Source: CAYTZH01 sp964442285
GTDB lineage: Bacteria > Myxococcota_A > UBA9160 > JAFDET01
Direction of reading: 5' to 3'
DNA length: 64,000 bases
Assembly (NCBI GenBank): GCA_964442285.1
Contig: CAYTZH010000013.1
Span: 44,926 to 108,925 of the forward strand
Both the position numbers and the translations under genes were made by a program. Positions 58,972-64,000 of the stretch are shown here, one piece after another. The notes under the pieces were generated by a model. That model searched no databases. It was not told the origin of the DNA and saw only the letters and a list, made by a program, of their open reading frames with translations. The first letter of the stretch is position 1; each line of letters opens with the position of its first letter.

Positions 58972-60695
58972 GCGCAGCCGCGTCGTTCCGCATCTGCCCG
59001 TCGACCGGCCTGCGCGTCGACCGCCAGGCCGATGCCCTGATCAAGTGGCACGCGGTGGTGGCGACGGTGGCCCTGCTGGTGGGCGGGGTGTCGGCCCTGC
59101 TCGTGATGCTCACCCGCTGGCAGGCCGTGCACCTGCTCGACGCCGTCTGGTTCTACCGGATGCTCACGGTGCACGGCATGAACATGCTGATCTTCTTCAT
59201 CATCTTCTTCGAGATGGCCGTGCTCTACTTCGCCTCGGCCGTCCTCCTCAACGCGCGGCTGCCCGCGCCGAAGGTCGGCTGGTTCGCCTTCACCCTGATG
59301 GTGGTGGGTGCCCTGCTGGTCGAGTGGATGATGTTCAGCGGGAAGGCCGACGTGCTCTTCACGTCCTACGTCCCGCTGCGGGCCGAGCCCCCCTTCTATC
59401 TCGGCATCATCCTGTTCGCCGTGGGCGCCCTGGTGATCGTCGGACACTTCTTCGCCACCCTCGTGGTGGCGAAGCGGGAGGGTACGTACGAGGGCTCGGT
59501 GCCCCTGGTCACCTTCGGCGCCATCACGGCGGCGATCATCGCCGCGATCACCCTGCTCCACGGGGCGCTCGTCTACGTCCCCACGTGGCTTTGGTCGATG
59601 GGCGTGATGGAGATCGATCCCCAGTTCTATCGCCTGGTGTGGTGGGGGCTCGGCCACTCCTCGCAGCAGATCAACGTCGCTGCGATGGTCTCCATCTGGT
59701 ACCTGCTCGGCGCCTTCACCGTCGGCGGCGTGGTCCTCAACGAGAAGGTCAGCCGACTCGCCTTCGTGCTCTACATCCTGTTCATCTCGATGGCCTCGGC
59801 CCACCACCTCCTCGTGGATCCCGGGATGGGACCCGCCTGGAAGGTGTGGAACACGAGCTACTTCATGTACATGGCCGTGCTGGCCTCCATGATCCACGGC
59901 TTCACGGTGCCGGCGGGGATCGAGCTCGGCCAGCGCCTGCGCGGCGTGACCCAGGGCATGTTCGGCTGGCTGTCCCGGGCGCCGTGGGGCGACCCGGGAT
60001 TCTCGGCCCTGGTCTTCTCGCTGGTCATCTTCGGCTTCGTCGGTGGCATCACCGGCGTGACCTTCGGCACCGAGCAGATCAACATCATCGCCCACAACAC
60101 GCTCCGCATCCCGGGGCACTTCCACGCCACCGTCGTGGCCGGGACCGCCCTCGCCTTCATGGGCGTGACCTACTACGTGATCCCGCTGATCTTCCGGCGG
60201 GAGGTCGCCTTCTGGCCCCTGGCGCGCATCCAGCCCTACCTATTCGCCGGCGGGATGCTGGTCTTCTCGATGGCGATGACCTTCACGGGCACCTTCGGCG
60301 TCCCGCGTCGCCACTGGGACATCACCTTCGGCGGCATGCCGTTCGCAGCAGAGTTCTCGCCGGCCGTCGATCTGCTGCTCGGCGTGATGGCCGTAGGCGG
60401 CCTCGTCGCGATCGCCGGGGGCGGAATCTACATCCTGATCACGGTGGTGTCGGTCTTCTTCGGCAAGCGGCTGGCGCCCGATGAGGGCGGCCTCGGCGGC
60501 GAGCGGCGGGGTATTCCGCCCGGTCTCGTTCGACCGCCCCGCCCCCTGACCGAGGGCGACGAGGCGAACCTCCGGGAGGGTCCCCTCGGAAACGCACCCG
60601 GGACGATGGTGCTGGTGGGCATCTTCCTGCTGGCCTTCGTCGTCTACTACTTCGTCAACTGGATGCTGCTGTCCTTCGTCTGGAAGGTGGGCTAG
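58968..60695 (+). CDS. B-type heme-copper oxidoreductase subunit I, candidate NO reductase (active-site Tyr replaced by Gln)
   Basis: 575 residues, about 13-14 membrane helices. Heme/copper ligands are in order: His69 (LTVHGMNML), His230 (WWGLGHSSQQINVAAM), His279-280 (SAHHLLVDPGMG, the B-type signature), His384/His386 (RIPGHFHATV). The residue four after His230, which in oxygen reductases is the crosslinked Tyr (HPxxY), is Gln234. Loss of this Tyr, with all copper/heme His kept, is a known trait of the non-canonical NO reductases related to B-family oxidases (bNOR/CuA-NOR type). Neighbours nirK, nirV, SCO and an Rrf2 regulator support NO reduction. Confidence 0.85.
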   Translation: MSAAASFRICPSTGLRVDRQADALIKWHAVVATVALLVGGVSALLVMLTRWQAVHLLDAVWFYRMLTVHGMNMLIFFIIFFEMAVLYFASAVLLNARLPAPKVGWFAFTLMVVGALLVEWMMFSGKADVLFTSYVPLRAEPPFYLGIILFAVGALVIVGHFFATLVVAKREGTYEGSVPLVTFGAITAAIIAAITLLHGALVYVPTWLWSMGVMEIDPQFYRLVWWGLGHSSQQINVAAMVSIWYLLGAFTVGGVVLNEKVSRLAFVLYILFISMASAHHLLVDPGMGPAWKVWNTSYFMYMAVLASMIHGFTVPAGIELGQRLRGVTQGMFGWLSRAPWGDPGFSALVFSLVIFGFVGGITGVTFGTEQINIIAHNTLRIPGHFHATVVAGTALAFMGVTYYVIPLIFRREVAFWPLARIQPYLFAGGMLVFSMAMTFTGTFGVPRRHWDITFGGMPFAAEFSPAVDLLLGVMAVGGLVAIAGGGIYILITVVSVFFGKRLAPDEGGLGGERRGIPPGLVRPPRPLTEGDEANLREGPLGNAPGTMVLVGIFLLAFVVYYFVNWMLLSFVWKVG

Positions 60696-60699
60696 CGGA

Positions 60700-61596
60700 G
60701 TGCGCCGGGCCGAGGCCGTGTCCCTCGCCGCGCTCTGCTTCCTCCTGCTCGCCAGCGCCGCCTGGTGGGCCCTGGCGCTCTGGCCGACGTCCGCCGACGC
60801 ACCGCTGTGGCTCGAGCGGGCGCGCAAGGTGTGCTTCAACGCCGCATCCGACGGGCTGCCCGACGCCTCCGGCTGGCTCCTCCTGGTGGGTCAGCCCGTC
60901 GGCATGTTCGCCGCACTGGTGGCGGTCTCCGGGGAGGCATTGCGGCAGGGGATCCGGCGGCTCGCCTCGGCGGGGGCGGGTCGCGCCGTCCTGGCCGGGG
61001 TCGGCGCGCTCGTCTTTGCTGGACTCGGCAGCGCCGGCTGGCGGGTGGTCGCCGCCGGCGCGACGCCCCCGTGGGCACGCGCCGGGGCCGAGGCGCCGCT
61101 GCCGGACACCTACCCGCGGCTCGATCGACCCGCTCCCCCGCTGGCGCTGATGGACCAGCGCGGCGCACGCGTCCGCCTCGCGGACCTCCGCGGACAGCCG
61201 GTGCTGGTGACCTTCGCCTTTGGCCACTGCGAGACGGTGTGTCCCGCGGTGGTGCGCGACTGCGTCGAGGCCCAGGATCGCCTGCGGAGGGGTGCCGCCG
61301 AGTCAGGGGCGCCGCGCCTGCTGGTGGTGACGCTCGACCCGTGGCGCGACACGCCGTCGCGCCTGCCCCGGCTGGCCGAGCACTGGCAACTGGCGTCGGA
61401 CGCCCACGTGCTGTCCGGCCCGGTCGACGAGGTGGAGGCGGTGCTCACGGGCTGGAACGTGACGCGCCAGCGCGACCGGACGACGGGCAACGTGATCCAC
61501 CCACCGCTCGTGTACGTCGTGGACGCCGAAGGACGCATCGCCTTCGCCTCGAGCGGGGGCGCCGCCGTCCTGACCGAGCTGGTCGGACGGCTCTGA
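60700..61596 (+). CDS. SCO1/SenC-type copper chaperone with membrane N-terminal domain
   Basis: 298 residues from GTG 60700. N-terminal about 120 residues hold membrane segments (AALCFLLLASAAWWALALW; GWLLLVGQPVGMFAALVAV; VLAGVGALVFAGLGSAGW); then a thioredoxin fold with the SCO copper motif FAFGHCETVCPAVVRDC (C-x3-C-P) and the late His in NVIHPPLVYVV. SCO proteins deliver Cu to CuA centres; here the CuA subunit is just upstream. The N-terminal membrane part is longer than in standard SCO. Confidence 0.85.
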   Translation: MRRAEAVSLAALCFLLLASAAWWALALWPTSADAPLWLERARKVCFNAASDGLPDASGWLLLVGQPVGMFAALVAVSGEALRQGIRRLASAGAGRAVLAGVGALVFAGLGSAGWRVVAAGATPPWARAGAEAPLPDTYPRLDRPAPPLALMDQRGARVRLADLRGQPVLVTFAFGHCETVCPAVVRDCVEAQDRLRRGAAESGAPRLLVVTLDPWRDTPSRLPRLAEHWQLASDAHVLSGPVDEVEAVLTGWNVTRQRDRTTGNVIHPPLVYVVDAEGRIAFASSGGAAVLTELVGRL

Positions 61597-61629
61597 GCCG
61601 TACATCCAAGCCATGATCCAGGGGGGGCC

Positions 61630-63051
61630 GTGAGAGGATTCGAATCGATCGGGAGAGGGCTCGCTGGAGCTGCGCTGCTGCTGGGCTGCGGCGCGCTCGC
61701 GGGAGCCGCCAACGCCCAGGTGCGAGGCGAGGAGAAGGCGGTGCTCGCGGCGCCGCCCCACGTCCCGCCCCCCATCGAGCGTCGCCACGCGACGAAGCTC
61801 ATCGTGGAGCTCGAGGTGCGCGAGCTGGTGGGCGACATCGCCGACGGCGTCCAATACACGTTCTGGACCTACGGGGGCACCGTGCCGGGAAGCTTCATCC
61901 GGGTGCGCTCGGGCGACGTGGTCGAGTTCCACCTCCGCAACCACCCGAGCAGCACGGTTCCCCACAACATCGACCTCCACGCCGTCACGGGTCCGGGCGG
62001 CGGCGCCACGTCCTCCTTCGTGGCACCGGGCCAGGAGGCGATCTTCTCGTTCCAGGCCCTGAACCCGGGACTCTACGTCTACCACTGCGCCACGGCGCCC
62101 GTGGGCATGCACATCGCCAACGGAATGTACGGCCTGATCCTGGTCGAGCCGGAGGGCGGTCTGCCCCCGGTCGATCGCGAGTACTACGTGATGCAGGGCG
62201 ACTTCTACACCGCGGGCCGCTACGGGGACCCCGGCCTGCAGCCCTTCGACATGGAGAAGGCATTGGACGAGCATCCGGACTACGTACTCTTCAACGGCTC
62301 GGTGGGGGCGATCAGCGGCGACAACGCCCTGCCCGCCGAGGTCGGCGATCGGGTGCGGCTCTATTTCGGGAACGGAGGCCCCAACCTCGTGTCCTCGTTC
62401 CACGTGATCGGGGAGATCTTCGACGACGTCCGCGTCGAGGCCGGCGACCTGATCAACCACGACGTGCAGACCACGCTGGTTCCCGCCGGCGGCGCGGCCA
62501 TCGTCGACTTCGCCGTGGACGTGCCGGGTACCTACATCCTGGTCGATCACTCCATCTTCCGGGCCTTCAACAAGGGCGCAATCGGCATGATCAAGGCCAC
62601 CGGCCCCGAGAACGCGGTCGTCTACTCGGGCCGCCAGGACGAGCGCATCTACCTGCCCGAGGGCGCCCAGATCGGCGCGCATCCCGGAGCGGCGAAGGCG
62701 CCGGCTCCGGCGGCCACGCGCGAGCAGCGGATCGCGGCGGGCCGCCTGGTCTACGAGATGAACTGTCTCGCATGTCATCAGGGCGAGGGGCAGGGCATCC
62801 CGCGCGCCTTCCCGCCGCTCGCCCGCTCCGACTACCTCAACGCAGACGTCGACCGCGCCATCCTCATCGTCGCGGAGGGTCTCGAGGGGCCGATCACGGT
62901 GAACGGCGAGGCGTACAACACGGTGATGCCACGGCTGGGCCTCGGCGAGGAGCAGATCGCCAACGTCATCACGTTCGTCCTGAACAGCTGGGGGAACGAC
63001 GGCGGGGAGGTCACGGCCGAGCGGGTGGCGGAGGTCCTGTCGAAGCGCTGA
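61630..63051 (+). CDS. nirK: copper nitrite reductase NirK with C-terminal cytochrome c
   Basis: 473 residues from GTG 61630. Signal peptide AALLLGCGALAGAANAQ. Two cupredoxin domains: the first has type-1/type-2 Cu ligands TVPHNIDLHAVTG and YVYHCATAPVGMHIANGMYG, the second holds SSFHVIGEIFDDV and the type-2-linked DHSIFRAFNKGAIGM. About 355 onward a class I cytochrome c is fused: AGRLVYEMNCLACHQGEGQG (C-x2-C-H) with Met ligand in NTVMPRLG. Reduces NO2- to NO in the periplasm; the fused heme is an in-built electron donor. Confidence 0.93.
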   Translation: MRGFESIGRGLAGAALLLGCGALAGAANAQVRGEEKAVLAAPPHVPPPIERRHATKLIVELEVRELVGDIADGVQYTFWTYGGTVPGSFIRVRSGDVVEFHLRNHPSSTVPHNIDLHAVTGPGGGATSSFVAPGQEAIFSFQALNPGLYVYHCATAPVGMHIANGMYGLILVEPEGGLPPVDREYYVMQGDFYTAGRYGDPGLQPFDMEKALDEHPDYVLFNGSVGAISGDNALPAEVGDRVRLYFGNGGPNLVSSFHVIGEIFDDVRVEAGDLINHDVQTTLVPAGGAAIVDFAVDVPGTYILVDHSIFRAFNKGAIGMIKATGPENAVVYSGRQDERIYLPEGAQIGAHPGAAKAPAPAATREQRIAAGRLVYEMNCLACHQGEGQGIPRAFPPLARSDYLNADVDRAILIVAEGLEGPITVNGEAYNTVMPRLGLGEEQIANVITFVLNSWGNDGGEVTAERVAEVLSKR

Positions 63052-63062
63052 GGGCGGGCGCC

Positions 63063-63836
63063 GTGCTCCTGCTGGTGGTCGCGGCGGTATGGGTCCAGGA
63101 CGGTCGGGCCGCGGAGGCCGGCGCGTCACCGATGGCCGCGATCGGCGGAGGGCGATACGTGCCCCTGTACGGGGACGGGAGCCCGGTGGAGGTGGCCCCG
63201 TTCCGGCTGGACGCGCATCTGGTCACCAACGCGGAGTTCCTCGCCTTCGTGCGGGCGCATCCGCGCTGGCGACGGGCCGACGCCCCCTCCCTGCTCATGG
63301 GGCGGGGCTACCTTCGCCACTGGGCGGGGCCCCTGCAGCTGGGCGATGGCGAGGGGGCGCCGCATCCCGACGGGCCGGTCACCCATGTCTCCTGGTTCGC
63401 GGCCCGGGCGTTCTGCGCCTGGCGGGGCAAGCGGCTGCCTGCCCTCGACGAGTGGGAGCTCGTCGCCCTGGCCGATGCGTCGCAGACGGATGGGACCGAC
63501 GATCCCGGCTTCCACCAGCGCATCCTCGACTGGTACGCCCGGCCCCAGCAGAAGCCGCTCCCGCCCGTGGGGTCGACGTTCCGTAACGCCTACGGGGTGT
63601 ACGACCTTCACGGGCTGGTGTGGGAGTGGGTGGAGGACTTCAACTCGGTCTTCGTGACGGGGGAGTCCCGGGCCGACGGCAGCCTCGACCGGCAGCTCTA
63701 CTGCGCGGGGGCCGCCGTCGGCTCGAGGGATGCGCGCAACTACGCCGCCTTCCTGCGCTACGCCATGCGCTCGAGCCTGGAGGCGAGCTACGCAGTCGGG
63801 AACCTGGGCTTCCGCTGCGCGCGGGGGCCGTCGTGA
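63063..63836 (+). CDS. nirV: NirV-like FGE/SUMF1-fold protein
   Basis: 257 residues from GTG 63063 (signal segment LLLVVAAVWVQDGRAAEA). SUMF1/FGE-sulfatase fold: PFRLDAHLVTNAEFLAFVR, PVTHVSWFAARAFCAWRGKRLPALDEWELVA, YGVYDLHGLVWEWVEDF and NLGFRCARG. In nirK operons this gene is nirV, whose function is unproven; formylglycine generation has not been shown for it. The two cysteines of true FGE active sites are not clearly present. It immediately follows nirK. Confidence 0.85.
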   Translation: MLLLVVAAVWVQDGRAAEAGASPMAAIGGGRYVPLYGDGSPVEVAPFRLDAHLVTNAEFLAFVRAHPRWRRADAPSLLMGRGYLRHWAGPLQLGDGEGAPHPDGPVTHVSWFAARAFCAWRGKRLPALDEWELVALADASQTDGTDDPGFHQRILDWYARPQQKPLPPVGSTFRNAYGVYDLHGLVWEWVEDFNSVFVTGESRADGSLDRQLYCAGAAVGSRDARNYAAFLRYAMRSSLEASYAVGNLGFRCARGPS

Positions 63837-64000
63837 GCCACGGAACGCCGGCGCATTGGGGGCTTGCCCTGGTCTCGTTGCTGCTCGCCGGCTCGAGTGC
63901 CCTCGGCGCCGGGGGCGCGCACCCGGGGCACGCCGGTCACGAGGAGCATGGCGGCGCCGGTCACGAGGAGCATGGCGGCGCCGGTCACGAGGAGCATGGC
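63833..64000 (+). CDS. His-rich exported protein with GHEEHGGA repeats (cut by window edge)
   Basis: The first 56 residues are visible. GTG 63833 overlaps the nirV stop (GTGA). Signal peptide HWGLALVSLLLAGSSALG, then AHPGHAGHEEHG and the repeat GAGHEEHG, each repeat with two histidines and two glutamates. The reading frame is open to the end of the window, so length and fold are unknown. Given the copper-rich neighbourhood (NirK, CuA, SCO) a periplasmic copper/zinc-binding protein is a fair guess. Confidence 0.8.
   Translation, partial: MSHGTPAHWGLALVSLLLAGSSALGAGGAHPGHAGHEEHGGAGHEEHGGAGHEEHG
63932..64000 (+). repeat. 24-bp tandem repeat at the window end
   Basis: Three direct units of 24 bp (63932-63955, 63956-63979, 63980-64000 incomplete), all identical where visible, encoding AGHEEHGG. 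Because the units are in frame, their number could change without breaking the gene. It continues past the window. Confidence 0.95.

Noticed and set aside
63063..63836. Formylglycine-generating enzyme serving the sulfatase at 13.9 kb
   Set aside because: It lies in the nirK operon as nirV and shows no clear FGE active-site cysteines; the link to the sulfatase is not supported.

Overview
The window is a high-GC (around 70 % by eye), gene-dense bacterial chromosome segment. Most genes sit in tight operons, and many junctions are 4-nt GTGA or ATGA stop/start overlaps. Secreted proteins of the Gram-negative DUF1329 type, F420-linked enzymes (two LLM-class oxidoreductases, two DDN-like split barrels), three cytochromes P450, two Baeyer-Villiger-type flavoproteins, an MpaB/DUF2236 oxygenase, acyl-CoA metabolism and TetR regulators point to a metabolically versatile deltaproteobacterium-like lineage (Myxococcota, Binatota or a neighbour). 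The phylum is inference. No rRNA, tRNA, CRISPR, prophage or insertion sequence was seen.

Layout. 1-5.2 kb: a broken DedA/TVP38 gene, three secreted proteins, and an OmpR-type response regulator/histidine kinase pair with two copies of a four-half-site operator. 5.2-18.8 kb: oxidative catabolism. One TetR-controlled operon holds a BVMO, two DUF1330-like proteins and a DDN-like protein, divergent from an LLM oxidoreductase and a GST. An acyl-CoA ligase and an enoyl-CoA hydratase follow, then a second TetR-controlled operon (BVMO, GST-like protein, sulfatase) with two clear operators. 18.9-29.2 kb: a complete group 3b NAD(P)-linked [NiFe]-hydrogenase locus, hydBGDA, a maturation protease and hypABCDEF, in which HypA lacks its zinc ribbon. 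29.4-37.3 kb: a papain-like hydrolase, a lysine-rich histone-like protein, a P450, MpaB, FtsH, a [2Fe-2S] thioredoxin-like ferredoxin, a bacterioferritin and a sulfatase-superfamily lipoprotein. 37.3-50.7 kb: a PaaX-type regulator, a fatty acid desaturase, two P450s, a DDN-like protein, an enoyl-CoA hydratase, an ABC-F ATPase, an SDR, a methyltransferase, an ECF sigma factor with an anti-sigma/bactofilin-like fusion, and an LLM oxidoreductase. 50.7-55.4 kb: a large (alpha/alpha-barrel-like)-glycosyltransferase fusion, a D-2-hydroxyacid dehydrogenase and a sugar isomerase-like protein.

55.4-64 kb is a nitrogen-oxide respiration island. It holds a cytochrome b / 2[4Fe-4S] / MvhD fusion, an Fe-S Rrf2 regulator, and a CuA-containing B-type heme-copper enzyme whose active-site tyrosine position is glutamine (a candidate non-canonical NO reductase). 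It continues with a SCO-like copper chaperone, a NirK-cytochrome c fusion, NirV, and the start of a His-rich repeat protein cut by the window edge. The genes read as a NO2- to NO to N2O module with its own electron input, copper supply and regulator.

Four genes (DedA at 3-594, hypA, a GST-like remnant at 41.8-42.3 kb, an SDR at 50.1-50.7 kb) look as if internal segments were removed, and two gene ends carry short perfect tandem duplications. Whether this is biology or assembly error cannot be decided from the sequence alone.
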